NCBI RefSeq assembly: GCF_029227915.1
Contig: NC_079877.1
Location: forward strand, 9,608,001 to 9,672,000
Length of the DNA stretch: 64,000 bases
From: Hydractinia symbiolongicarpus
Lineage: Eukaryota; Cnidaria; Hydrozoa; Anthoathecata; Hydractiniidae
Reading direction: 5' to 3'
Made by a program: the position numbers and the translations under genes. This document shows positions 28,151-38,919 of the stretch, piece by piece (position 1 is the first letter of the stretch; the number at the start of each line of letters is the position of its first letter). The notes under the pieces are model-generated. The model was not told the DNA's origin, made no database searches, and worked only from the letters and a program-made list of their open reading frames with translations.

Positions 28151-28689
28151 ATCTACTAAAAGAGTTGCTCAGACAAAAAGTTCATATAATATTTATTAGA
28201 TATAAAACAAAAGAAACGTAAAGAAAAATGTAAACATTCATCAAGCAGTTTGTCAGAATATTTTTGTAAAAATACAGAATGCAGGGGCGGCTTTAGAATT
28301 CCCTCACTTCGGCACGTGCCAAGTAGAATTTGCCAATGCAAAAATCCTGTGTATCTAAACTTAATATTTGGTTTAAAAGCAACGCACAATTTTATTATAA
28401 GCGTTTAATGAGGTTCCTTTACGTTCAGGATCTGAGTTTTTAATTTTATCTCCACTCAGAAGTGTGCGCTGAGGCTTTGAGCCCCTTGATGTGCTTTGCC
28501 GAAATACAATGGTTTTTACAATAGTCACAATATAAATTGTGGAAATTTGCTGATTTTATTGCTCTCAATTCCTTTGTTTTCTGTCGTAAAATCAGTCAAC
28601 TTTGGCTGCGATCACCAAAGTGTTGACTTGTGACCCTCTTAAAAGAAAGAAATATGTGACAGTCAAGAGGAATCTCGCCGAGGTTGCCG
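28151..28689. other. Intergenic, no recognised feature
   Basis: AT-rich sequence between repeat A and the truncated Penelope copy. A short CGGCACGTGCC palindrome is at about 28311-28321. No gene seen. Confidence 0.4.
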
Positions 28690-29114
28690 AAGTCCTTCGT
28701 CGAGTTTTAAGGCAACACAAGATCAAATGCATTCTTAACTCTAAAGACACCCTAAGAAGCACTTTGTATAAACCAAAAGACAAAATAAACCTGGAAGAAC
28801 AATGCGATGTTGTTTACGAAATCCCGTGTAAAGATTGTGATGCAGTGTACATAGGCGAAACAAAAAGAAAGTTTAAGCAACGAATACAAGAACATATGCG
28901 CGCAGTGAGAAACGGAGATGTGAAGAATAACGAAATTGCGGACCACAGCTGGAGCAGAAGTCATCAGTTTAATTGGGATAAGACGAAAATAATTGATAGA
29001 GAATCCAGAACAACGGCTGGGAAGATAAAAGAAACCATCAACAGTGTAGAACGTAACAAACACATCTCGTATCAACTTCCTGAGATTTGGTTACCAGCCC
29101 TAGAGAAGAAGTAG
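28690..29114 (+). pseudogene. GIY-YIG endonuclease end of Penelope ORF
   Basis: In-frame C-terminal ~140 codons with the complete GIY-YIG motif region, ending at the same LPEIWLPAL(E/Q)KK stop. The open frame starts upstream at 28602 in unrelated flanking sequence, so the first 30 codons are chance. Small differences from the pair at 20-24 kb (for example one codon group missing near HINS) show it is an older, separate insertion. Without RT it cannot move by itself. Confidence 0.75.
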
Positions 29115-29246
29115 TTACCTACATCTAGGTCCGAAAATGTTAATTACCGTAATTAACTGTAATTATCAACTCGTTTCTGATTGGTTAATTTTTATGAATT
29201 TCGATCCTCTGCAATTATATTAATACATGTTCATCATTTTACTTTA

Positions 29247-29279
29247 CCCGATGATGGGAGAAGGATCTCCCGAAACGTC
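29247..29279 (+). ncRNA. Hammerhead-ribozyme-like motif (copy 3)
   Basis: All core parts (CGATGAT, stem II GGGAGA/TCTCCC, GAAACGTC) are unchanged although flanking bases differ from the other copies, which suggests selection on the motif during element activity. Confidence 0.45.
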
Positions 29280-29365
29280 GCCTACTAAACTATCATATTT
29301 AAGAAATGATAAACTTTCCACAGTAACATGAATACTGAACAGACAAACCGAAATAATATCTTCAA

Positions 29366-32300
29366 AAACTTTGTGTTGTCTTGGGTTTCATTTCTATTTA
29401 AGTAACATTTTATAACACCACAATGAATGGAATAGCCAGTCAGCTGGTTACTTTTTACTGCTGGTAAAGGTGTAATGTAAAACAGTTTGTCGACGTTCAT
29501 CACAGCATTAAAAATTATTTTGCCGGAGCGATAAAAATCTTGACAAAAGAATCCAAAAAACTTTGATTCTTAATTGTTTCATATAAAAGTCTCCCCTGTA
29601 GTTTCTTTCGATCTTATTTTTGTGGGTCGCTATTTCGGCAACTGTCCTTTTTGGACAACATTAAAGACACCCGAGAACGATTCAGGCATGTCTTAAATAA
29701 AGAATATATTACAGCCTTCCCATTATTTCATTCACTGCAACGCGAAATTCTGGTACTAAATCAATGAAAGCCGACAGAAACTGCAAATCTTACTTTGAGA
29801 GTTTTACGAGTGTTGGCATACAAAAATTGCCATGCTACGGACTGTGCTTAGTGAGGAAATACACCCGTTTTTCCAATCTTCTGATGTCGACAAACAAACA
29901 GACAACGGAATAAACGGGATAGTTTACGAGAAGGTGAAAAGTATGTATAAATTACATTATATTTACTTTCTAAGATTCTAAAAATTAGTAACTAAATAAA
30001 GAACATGATATATAATGATTTCTTTCAAGATGATGTTATATCCAAAAAATAAAAGCAAATGCAAATTACATACAAAACCTACCTTTTCCAATTCCAACTT
30101 GGATTGATATCACAAGCAAAACTAATTCTTGTCATACAACGACATAATCACATAATAAAACAACCACATAAACTGTTTTATTGACATTGGTGATCATATT
30201 ACGGCTGCGAAAATGAAAGAAGATAAACTGTTAATTGCTTTCTTGGTCATCATATTATGACGCGATGTTTTATTTAACATCATTAACGATTAATAGATGA
30301 AAAAGTGACGCACTATTCCAGCTCTTTTAAGAAAAGCTTGATAGTACATAGTACATATTCATTTTCCGTATAAAACCTGACATGTAACTTGATTTCCTAA
30401 TGGTACCTTTGTAATAAAACCACATAAAATGTTTTATTGTCATTGGTGATCATATTACGGCTGCGAAAATGAAAAAAGATGAACTGTTGATTGCTTGCCT
30501 GGACATCATATTATGAAGCGATATACACTTATTTGAAATGTATTTATTTAAAATGGCTTTAACCAATGCTTAACGACTAAGTATCGACCAATTTTCAAGT
30601 ATAAATTCTGACATGTCTGTACCCACGTAACTTGAGTTCATAATGGTACTTTTATAAAGGGTCCTGGTGCATTTAAAGCTCCCATTTAAGCTACGAAAGG
30701 CGTGAAAGTAAAGACAATTCTATTAATAAATCTAATCTTTTTTTACTTCCACTCAAAGAAGTAGATGTAGTGGAAGTAAACAAAAGTTGGCAATATTCAA
30801 GAAAAAGTTGCTGCTGCAAAAGAAACAAGTATTTTAGGTACTAAAGTGGGGAAAAACGTTTCACTTACATTTTAACATTTTATAGTAAAGAACTAAAAAC
30901 CAATTGAGAAGAAACATCAAATCATAGTACTACAAAAAAAAATCTCACTGGCACTTCTGAAGCAACCAAGATAGATTTTTCCACGATGAAAAACTATGTG
31001 TAACGGGTTAAAACCTTATATTTTTTAAATTTGCTTTAGAAACAAGAAGGACGCTCTACTTATCGTTGCTTATTATTGCTTTCGTACAACAAGAAAAATG
31101 TTTGGTAAAGTGTATAAATGTTAGACAACGTCAAAATAAGCGTTAATACCCTGGTACTAATATTTACAATGTTTAGGCTCGTGGTGATGTGAATCTCCAC
31201 GTTTCATGAAGTTCCTATTATGAAAACTCCAAGGTAACTCACAATACCGCATGAAACACATTATCAAACGTTTCTATTCTCTGTTCAAGGTACGGTAATC
31301 TTCTTTTGACATACAGTATATCTTAGATATTTTAAATATCACGACAATATCATTTTTTGAAAATATTTGTTACAAAAGATAAATAAATTTTCTAAAGGAT
31401 GATGTATGTTATTTAAAATAAAAACACAAGAAAATTGAGAACTTACCTCAGCAATATTTTTTTCCATCGAAGCAGATGGTCAAATAGATCTCTATCGCCT
31501 TGCTCCGCTTTTTATAAAAAAAGCTCTATTTAAAAAGTTGTTTTCTTTTTTAATGTTCTTTGGTAATTGTCACCACATCTCGCTAATGGCTCATTTTTAT
31601 CATTAGAAAAATCAAAACTCGTAGGTACAGATATTGGCGAGTTCCAACAGCTGCAGCAACGGCCACGTAGTAACAGCGGTCGTAGTTCCCGTTACGGTTG
31701 GGTGAATGGTTATTTTCAATGATAGCATTGACACGCGCTGATTCAGTGGCGCTGAAAGCGAAGGTGGAAAATGTCTAGTTTTCGTAAAAATAATTTGCTA
31801 TTTTGGAGGTTTATAGTCCTATCAATAAAGAGTCTTTACTTCTATATGATTAAACAGATCGAAAAACCTAGATATACCTTACTGGGAGTTTCTCAAGTTT
31901 TAAAATTGGTTTACTTTTAGACGATGAATGCAAAGTTACATCCCGATTTATCAGAAATGATATACACAAGCTCAGCCCAAAAAACTGTTGATTCCAGATG
32001 AAATGTGTGAATGGTTTCAGGGTTTCGTGTAATTGCAACATTGCGTAATTTGCTAAAAGGTTTTTCTTATCCTTTACAGCATTTGGAAGCATAATGTAAT
32101 CATGCTACAGTTTCTTCATTGGGTTAATAGATGGAACTGTTAGAAGAGTTTTTGAACATGAGAGAAATTAGCGAATATTACATAATGGACGCAAAAAGGT
32201 GCATGCAATAAAAATCCAATCAGTAGCTGCAATGAATGGACTCATAGCTACCTCTACTTAACGACTCGTTAATTTCATGAAATAAGGTAGTCTTTATGGT

Positions 32301-32792
32301 CTTGTGAAGAGCTGTGAAGAGTTGGTGACATGATGCCATCATGTTAGCAAGATCTGGTTTTAAAACTTTGAGGTCATATAACTTGGAAACGGGGTGGTGA
32401 CGTGAGTAACCCTAAGCATAAATTGAAAAGTTTTCTAAACTTGGGTTTCCAAATCCGTTTTGGAATAAACGGACTGATGACGTCATCAAAAAACATCAAA
32501 AAACATTTAAACCTCAATATCTCTTCAACCGTTTTTTAAAAGGACATGATCTCATACATTTTTTTTGATCAGTGTTTTGAGTTCTATAGGACGTAACTGT
32601 GAATCAAATTTCTAAAAAAACATTTAAGAACTTTGATGGGTCTTTGCTTACGTCAGCAAAGCATTTAAATTTTTTTGTGTGTATAAACGGGTCCTTGCTG
32701 ACGTCATTTAAATTCCAGTGAAGTTTCTCTTTTCCGTTTTTTCCTGCTTAAGTGGATTTTTGCACTGCTAGAGATAGGAAAATGTATGTTTT
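29366..32792. other. Intergenic sequence with simple and dispersed repeats
   Basis: No gene can be supported. It holds a two-unit ~255-bp repeat (30140-30665), a possible short first exon on the minus strand (31447-31467), a small frame at 31868-32092 without a known domain, and repeated TGACGTCA-containing sequence (32460-32720) next to Polinton 2. Confidence 0.5.
30140..30665. repeat. Two tandem ~255-bp units
   Basis: Each unit has ATAAACTGTTTTATTG-type sequence, CATTGGTGATCATATTACGG, CATCATATTATGA and a later CTGACATGT...TAATGGTAC block. Units begin near 30156 and 30411. Confidence 0.6.
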
Positions 32793-32822
32793 AGCGCAGT
32801 CGACAGACGACAAGAACAACGT

Positions 32823-32850
32823 AAACAACAACAACAACAACAACAACAAT
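32823..32850. repeat. (CAA)n microsatellite inside Polinton end
   Basis: About nine AAC/CAA units just inside the left terminus; the other ends have GTC repeats or no array here. Confidence 0.8.
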
Positions 32851-32854
32851 CCCC

Positions 32855-32975
32855 AATTCTCCGAATTTCCCGAATCCGACAATTCCTGGAATACCAACAT
32901 TCTCGAGCATGCGCAATAGCGACTAGCGGGAATAATGCCGACATCAACAAAGTTTCGAGCATGCGCGATTGAGTA
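32855..32975. repeat. Left terminal inverted repeat of Polinton 2
   Basis: Contains GAATCCGACAATTCC, GAGCATGCGCAATAGCGACT and GGGAATAATGCCGACATC, complementary to 45270-45415. Confidence 0.8.
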
Positions 32976-33032
32976 GGGGGAAACGACCGCGCTAGAAATT
33001 TTGTTGATTGAAATCAGAAAAATCTGTAATAA

Positions 33033-36000
33033 ATGAATGAGTACACTTGAAACAGTTACACGCTATAGCGAAAACCCGTGGACTTACCCGCTATTCCAAG
33101 CTGCGTAAAACCGACCTTATTGCTTTGGTGGAGGCACCTCCACGGCCTGCTCTTGCTCCAGAACCAAGGCCACAGGCATTTACACCAGATTCCTTGGATA
33201 TATTCGAGAGTCAAGAGATGGCAAAAACCCGGCTTATTAAGATTAAAATTGACCCCAGCTCCCCGCAATTGACGACATGAATGCTTTCATGCGTCAAGAG
33301 ATGGCGAGGAGTCGTCCGGTAGTAAAGAGTAAACTGCGAGAGTGGTCTGACTTGCTAATGGACTATATACCAGAGGGTTTTAGAAAGCCGGTGCAAAGTA
33401 TATATGCATCAGCAAAAAATCGCATACTTGCTCTTTATGATGGGGCAAGGAAGACCCTGATGGGTGAAGTTGAAAAAGAGGCAAGGGAGGATCATGTTGA
33501 AGATGAGCAGCAACCGGAGCAAGACTTCACGCCCCAGGAACATAAGCATGCTCACCATGGGACTTTCAGGAGCTTCCGCATTCCTGGCATAGATGGTACG
33601 GATGTTGATGGATACTTGGGGATGGTGCAATCACACGTGAAAACCTTGGTTGAGAAGCAGGTTAAAGACATGGGGTCTGCTAAGGTGCAGTGTTCCCTCT
33701 GAATTCTATGGAAGAAGCCAGTGGAGGGCACCATCGAGTTTATCGAAATCAATAAGGTCTTTCATAGCAATATGACACCGGTCCTCCAAGGTAGCGTATT
33801 GGAAGAGGGGTTGGATATGATGTTTGCCCAAGTCAGGACGCATGTGGAGAACCCGGCGTTGCCCAAAAGCGGCTTAGGCATTGGTCGAATCATACATCTC
33901 GACGTAGACTTTCACAAGCTCAAGCTGACGAGGGGCTCCTCATATATCGAAGCATTCAAGTGGATAGCCACGAAAAAAGCCATCATTAACCCCGCGAATA
34001 AGGATGGGGAATGTTTCAAGTGGAGTATCATAGCTGCTCTGCATCATGAGGAGATAGCGAGAGATCCACAGAGAATCAGCAAGCTGAGACCATATGCAGA
34101 GCAGTACAACTGACAGGACATCGAGTTTCCCACAAGCATCAAGAACATCTCCAAGTTTGAAAAGAACAACCCTGACATCGCGGTGATGTGGCAGGGAAGA
34201 CATTCAATATCCTGCGTCGCTCGACACACAACGAACGCGAGAAACAGGTTAATCTACTACTCTTCACGGATGAAAAGAAGACCCACTATATAGCCGTCAA
34301 AAAACTTTCATGGCTACTGGGTAGTGAGACATCGAAGAACACGGCAAAAATGCACTTCTGCCTGAACTGCTTGCAAGCCTTTCCAACGGTTGAGTCGAGA
34401 GACAAGCACTATACCTATTGCAAAGACAACGAAAAGGAAAAGTGGCTCTACTACAAGGATGTTCAACAGCAGTTCAAGGTACCCTTCGTCATCTATGGAG
34501 ACTTCGAATCCCTACTCGCTCCCATGACTGAAGATAAGAGGGAGACCAAGACGAAGAAGCTACCTTTTCACAGCATGACTGTTGCCCCTAACATGTCATA
34601 TCTGCATGAAACCCTTCGATGATGACAGCCGCAAAGTCAGGGACCACTGCCACTACACAGGGGTATACAGAAGAGCTGCACACAATCCCTGCAACTTGAA
34701 GTACAAGATACCAAGTCATGTGTCCGTTATCTTCCACAATCTTTCAGGGTACAACGCGCACTTGTTCATCCGAGAACTAGGAGAGAAGTACATCTCCTTC
34801 AACGTAAAAATCAATGTACCTCTTGGAGGCATGGGGTACGGTGATGGTGAAACGTATAAGAAGATCGAGATAGGTTCATAAACAGCTGTCGCTTCATGGC
34901 ATCAAGCCTGGAGAAATTGGCAAGCAACCTCATCGGTACAAACCCTGCAGGTATGAAATGTCAGCAGTGCGCAGATGCATTTCTGGAATTTCAGGGCATC
35001 GACGCCTAGTATGTAGCAAGCGTTTGGTGCAAAGCTTGCGACTGGAGTACCACGAAGCAGCTAGACATAGAACAGGAAGAGGCAAATGTACCGGCCATGG
35101 CAAGATTCATCTCCGGGGATGATTTCTTCAGACTAATGCTTCGAAAAGGCGTCTACCCCTAAGAGTGCATGAATGGCTGGGGAAGATTCAAGGAGACTGA
35201 GCTACTTCCCAAGGAGGCTTTCTATAGCAAGTTGAACATGAAGGGAAACGGCGACAACGACTATGAACACGCGAAAAAAGTCTGGAATTTCATCGCTCCA
35301 AAGGGTGTTGAGGTGAATATGAGTGACTACCACGATATATACATCGTCACAGACGTCCTGCTACTAGTCGACATCTTCCAGAGCTTTCGGGGAGTGTGTC
35401 TAGAGAACTACAAGCTCAAACCTGCCCATTCCTACAGTGCACCAGGCTTGGTATGGAAAGCTGCGTTGAAGTACACGGAGATCAAGCTGGAGCTCCTTAC
35501 GGATCCCGACATGCTTCTGAAAAAGGTATCCGTGGGGGCATAACCCAAGCCGTGCACAGATATGCCAAATCCAGCAACAGGTACATGGGGATCAATACGA
35601 TCCAGAGGTTGAGTCGTCATATTTGCAGTATCTCGACGCCAACAATTTGTATGGCTGGGCCATGCGTCAAAATCTGGCAACGCACGGGTTCACATGGTTG
35701 TCAAGCGTTGAGGCCTTTACGGAGAAGAAGATCGAGAAGCTCGTCGCTGACAACAAGCATGGATACATCTTGGAGGTTGACATTGATTATCCGGAGAGCC
35801 TACACGACAAGCACAACGAGTTACCCTTTCTACCCCAGCGCAGGGTGGTTCACAGGGTCGAGAAACTAATACCAAATTTTGAACATAAGCGGAAGTACGT
35901 GGTGCACATCAGAGCCCTTCATCAAGCTTTAAAGCATGGGCTCGAGCTCAAGAAGGTGTACAGAGTCATCCAGTTTAACCAGAAGCCTTAGCTAAAAAGT

Positions 36001-36860
36001 TACAGCGTTCACACCACAGGGCTTAGAACCGCTGTCAAAAACGAGTTCAAGAAGGACTTTTATAAGCTTATGAACCTCTCAGTGTTCGGCAAGGCTATGG
36101 AGAACCTGAGAAACCACCATAACATCCAGCTAGTCACGAACGAAGCCGCATACACGAAACTAGTCATGAAGCCGAACTTCAACTCCAACTACTTCAGCAG
36201 TCACATCATGGGTGTGGAAGTGGGTAAGACTGATGTAAAGATGAACAAACCGGTGTATATTAGACAAGCTATATTGGACAACTCGAAAATCGTGATGTAC
36301 AACTTCCACTACGACTATATGCAGCCCAAGTACGGTACCAAGTTGCGGATCTGCTTATGGACACGGAATCTTTCCTGTACCACATCAGAACGGAGGACAT
36401 TTACCGCGATATTGCTGATGATGTCAAGACACGTTTCGATACGAGTGCCTATAGCAAAGATGATGACAGACCTCTCCCAATTGGCAAAAACAAAAAGGTC
36501 GTGGGCTTGATGAAGGATGAGCTAAGCGGAAAAATCATGACAGAGTTCATCACGCTGAGAGCGAAGCTGTATGTCTACAAGAGTATCACGAAATGGGGTG
36601 GCGATCCCAAAGCGAAAGGTGTGAAGAAGTGTGTCACGGCAAAGTCTATCACATTTGAAGACTACCAGCGCTGTCTAGAGGATGGCGTCGACATATACAA
36701 GACCTGGGTCCGTATTAAAAACAAGGGGCATCAAATCTATACGCAGGAAGTGAACAAGCTGGTACTTAATAGGGCAGACGACAAGCGGATCGTACAAGCA
36801 GACCAGATCACAACACTCGCGAGAGGTCATTACCGTTTAGCCGCTAAGGGGTGTCAATAA
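33033..36860 (+). pseudogene. Protein-primed DNA polymerase B, heavily broken
   Basis: Same domain order as the copy at 11959-15912: SAP-like module (LHAIAKTRGLTRYSKLRK), N-terminal region (RIPGIDGTDVDGYLGMV), C2H2-like finger (HFCLNCLQAFPTVESRDKHY), exonuclease motifs (IYGDFESLL, FHNLSGYNAHLFI, YIVTDVLLLVD), polymerase motifs (LDANNLYGWAM, KNEFKKDFYKLM). The last catalytic motif reads MDTES, so the second Asp is replaced, and a base is missing just before it. Stops or frame changes occur near 33047, 33275, 33700, 34113, 34180, 34600, 34880, 35160, 35545, 35990 and 36355. A CxxC insert (GMKCQQCADAF, ~34950) is not seen in Polinton 1. The stop touches the next ATG (TAAATG). Confidence 0.88.
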
Positions 36861-36932
36861 ATGCTGGAAGTCTTGTTACTGATCTCTATACTCCTACTGT
36901 ATGTGGCTCTCGTGCTCTGTTATCTGAAGTAA
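36861..36932 (+). CDS. 23-aa membrane peptide
   Basis: MLEVLLLISILLLYVALVL followed by CYLK and a stop. A single hydrophobic helix, starting directly at the PolB stop. The matching sequence in Polinton 1 (from 11962) keeps the hydrophobic pattern, so it is a conserved micro-gene. Confidence 0.5.
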   Translation: MLEVLLLISILLLYVALVLCYLK

Positions 36933-36950
36933 AGGAGGCTATTAATAAAT

Positions 36951-37475
36951 ATGTCTAATCTCGCTGATATATTCGATGAAGTCGATACACCGGAAGAAGC
37001 CTCTAAGCAACAAAAACCTATCGACAAGCGCCAATCCTTGAAGGATGCACGTACAGATAAACAGCATCTTCTGCCGAAAAAATGCACAGAGGCCTTCCTT
37101 GACAAAGCATCACCCGAGGTGATCGACAAGAAACATGCCGAGTACGTTCGGCGTGAGATCCAGGAAAAGGGAGAGAAAACTGCCAAAACACTGTCAACCC
37201 ACGCCATCACCATGTATACTAAAGCTCTCAGCAACGTGGTGCACCTCGATAGTGCCGATAAGCTCCGTCAAGACCTGGAGGAAGATCCTATCATCAAAGA
37301 CTTTATGGCAGATCTAGGTATTCTCGTCCATTCCGCATTCGGCAAGCTTTTGGCACCTCTCTTAGTGGCCACCCACACTATCAACCATGTGTCCAGTTGG
37401 GGTCAAGGGGAGGATGATGAAGAGGAAGAAAAGAATGGGAAAAAGCCTATCGAAGATACACACGGGCAGTCGTGA
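36951..37475 (+). CDS. Conserved Polinton protein (MSN family), 174 aa
   Basis: Intact. MSNLADIFDEVDTPEEA, then a charged helical middle (KKHAEYVRREIQEKGEKTA), then the conserved block DFMADLGILVHSAFGKLLAPL and HTINH, then an acidic C terminus (EDDEEEEKNGKK). Polinton 1 has only the two ends. The start (TAATAAATATG) is 18 bp after the membrane peptide. The hydrophobic patch in the conserved block may contact a membrane or partner protein. No domain recognised. Confidence 0.6.
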   Translation: MSNLADIFDEVDTPEEASKQQKPIDKRQSLKDARTDKQHLLPKKCTEAFLDKASPEVIDKKHAEYVRREIQEKGEKTAKTLSTHAITMYTKALSNVVHLDSADKLRQDLEEDPIIKDFMADLGILVHSAFGKLLAPLLVATHTINHVSSWGQGEDDEEEEKNGKKPIEDTHGQS

Positions 37476-37489
37476 GTTGGTTGAAAGGG

Positions 37490-37710
37490 TAAACAAGGTA
37501 CCCACAGGTAGAAGAAGAAGAACAGCCTGCAGGTATACAGATCTTACAGCCGTTTACGGGGACTGTGCACGTGGTTTAGAAATCTTAACGCCTGAGGCAG
37601 ATAGATTTCCACCGCAGGCATGTAACTTAATGATGACTCTACAGATGAATAGGGTTATGGTAGATGGTAGAAACGGTTTAAAGGCCATCAAGCGGTCTTG
37701 TACTTTATAA
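37490..37710 (+). CDS. Small conserved Polinton protein, homologue of 11324-11560
   Basis: Shares RYTD, YGD, LEILTP, ADRFPP, ACNL and GRNGL in order with Polinton 1. The open frame extends upstream into the end of the 174-aa gene, so the true start is unclear (no good ATG near 37490) and the gene may be broken at its start. Confidence 0.4.
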
Positions 37711-37733
37711 AGGGTAAAGTAAGAGAATGATGT

Positions 37734-37757
37734 TTTGTAAGTCTCACGACTTACAAA
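37734..37757. terminator. Hairpin before the membrane-protein gene
   Basis: TTTGTAAGT and ACTTACAAA around a 6-nt loop, 24 nt after the preceding stop and 3 nt before the next ATG. Same boundary as 11291-11309 but a different sequence. Confidence 0.55.
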
Positions 37758-37760
37758 TAA

Positions 37761-37940
37761 ATGAGTGAGCAACAAACACAAGAAGATAGGGTCATAACAA
37801 AGCCAGTAAAGCATCCAGTGAGAGTAGCACGGGGTCACACGTTGGCGGCACTGATGAAGAAGAGGAAGGAGGAACTGAAGCAACAAGAGGGAACAGTAGA
37901 ATCTACGGTCAAAACCTCTTCTGAAGCGAGTTCTAGATAA
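37761..37940 (+). pseudogene. MSE-family membrane protein, truncated before the membrane helix
   Basis: The N-terminal 59 residues match Polinton 1 (KPVKHPVRVARGHTLAAL, MKKRKEELKQQEG), then a stop at 37938-37940. The membrane helix and tail, two small genes and the ATPase Walker A region are missing. One deletion of about 700 bp relative to Polinton 1 explains this. Confidence 0.6.
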
Positions 37941-37942
37941 AG

Positions 37943-38480
37943 TTCAGCATAGTCGTGTATTGAACCTCCTGGAGAACGAGTACAGGCACCATTTCCACAA
38001 TATCATCATACTCTGTCCAACGATCCGCTGGAACAAGACTTACTTGGAAAGAGCTTCGCTGTGCGAAGATGATTACGTGTTCCTTATAGAACCCAAAGAC
38101 CAGTTGTTTGATTGGATCGAGCAACTATCAAAGCTCCTAGCAGGGGAGGAGACTCTGTTTATCGTTGACGATATGATAGCCGATGAAAGTCTGGATAAGC
38201 GTCGACAAACGCTCCTTGAGCTCGCTATCAGCGGGAGACATCGAGGGCACAGTCACTGGTTGTTAACTCAGTCATACACCGCTTTGCCGAAAAACCTCCG
38301 CTGGCAGAAAAACAAATCTTTGCATCGTATCCTCACGAGAAGAGCGACGGCAAGCTCATAGATGAAGAGACAAACATGATCAACGACTGGGAGTTGATCA
38401 AGACCCAGTCGAAAAAGTCCAAGCATGCCTGCCTTTGGATCAGACTTGAGCACCCTAGGACCTGGAAAATTTTGGAGTGA
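37943..38480 (+). pseudogene. Packaging ATPase fragment lacking Walker A
   Basis: Begins within the helix after Walker A (NLLENEYRHHF) and continues through IILCPTIRWNKTY, the Walker B strand (LFIVDD) and LLELAISGRHRGHSHWLLTQ. Near 38300 the frame shifts; the end is TGA at 38478-38480. Nucleotide binding would be lost, so the gene is dead. Otherwise it agrees closely with 10001-10597. Confidence 0.75.
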
Positions 38481-38537
38481 GCACAGGCAGACATTATTTA
38501 GGCAGACATTATCGTTGAGCTCCAAGGCTTCAAGAAA

Positions 38538-38858
38538 ATGTCTCAAATTACCCTGTTTAATACCGTGCCTGCTAGAGCCATTGAGACTCTGTTAGACAAC
38601 CAGGGTCAGCCCCTGTTCAGAAGTGCTGACCTGGGGAGGTTTCTGGGGATCTCTAATATAAGGGCAACATGCAGAGACGTGAAAACCGCACCTCGCAGTG
38701 ATATCATGGGGCATGCGTCCGACGCATGCCCCAAGAAAGTCCATGGAGACGACGCTTTTGAGACATTAGATGACGCCATGGAGATTGTGCACCGTTCTAG
38801 AAAACCTAAGGCCGTTGAGGTTATAAAGTGGCTTGCGAAAAAATGTGTTGAAAAATGA
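38538..38858 (+). CDS. Bro-N domain protein, 106 aa
   Basis: Intact frame: MSQITLFNTVPARAIETLL, then FRSADLGRFLGISNIRATC, then GDDAFETLDDAMEIVHRSRKPKAVEVIKWL. Typical Bro-N domain (DNA binding, viral regulators). It is shorter than the Polinton 1 gene, lacking the coiled-coil and C-terminal parts, so it may be truncated. A 25-bp perfect palindrome lies within the frame (38708-38732), adding residues GHASDACP that the other copy lacks. Followed by a hairpin and the convergent integrase pseudogene. Confidence 0.65.
   Translation: MSQITLFNTVPARAIETLLDNQGQPLFRSADLGRFLGISNIRATCRDVKTAPRSDIMGHASDACPKKVHGDDAFETLDDAMEIVHRSRKPKAVEVIKWLAKKCVEK
38708..38732. repeat. 25-bp perfect palindrome inside the Bro gene
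   Basis: GGGGCATGCGTC and its complement flank a single C. It keeps the frame open. Absent from the Polinton 1 copy. Confidence 0.7.
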
Positions 38859-38883
38859 TATTGACATGGCTTAGCCATCAAGA

Positions 38884-38911
38884 TTTTTGTAACTCGCGAG
38901 AGCTACAAAAA
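38884..38911. terminator. Hairpin between convergent Bro and integrase genes
   Basis: TTTTTGTAACTC pairs with GAGCTACAAAAA, one mismatch, 4-nt loop. It lies 25 nt after the Bro stop and 8 nt from the integrase stop. Confidence 0.55.
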
Positions 38912-38919
38912 CAATAAAA

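Larger units (their letters stand above)
28690..29365 (+). mobile_element. 5'-truncated Penelope-like element (third copy)
   Basis: Starts abruptly inside the RT C-terminal region (RRVLRQHKIKCIL) and covers the GIY-YIG domain (VVYEIPCKDCDAVYIGETKR), the 3' noncoding region and the same terminal sequence as the right copy. About 95% similar. Severe 5' truncation is typical of target-primed reverse transcription. Confidence 0.8.
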
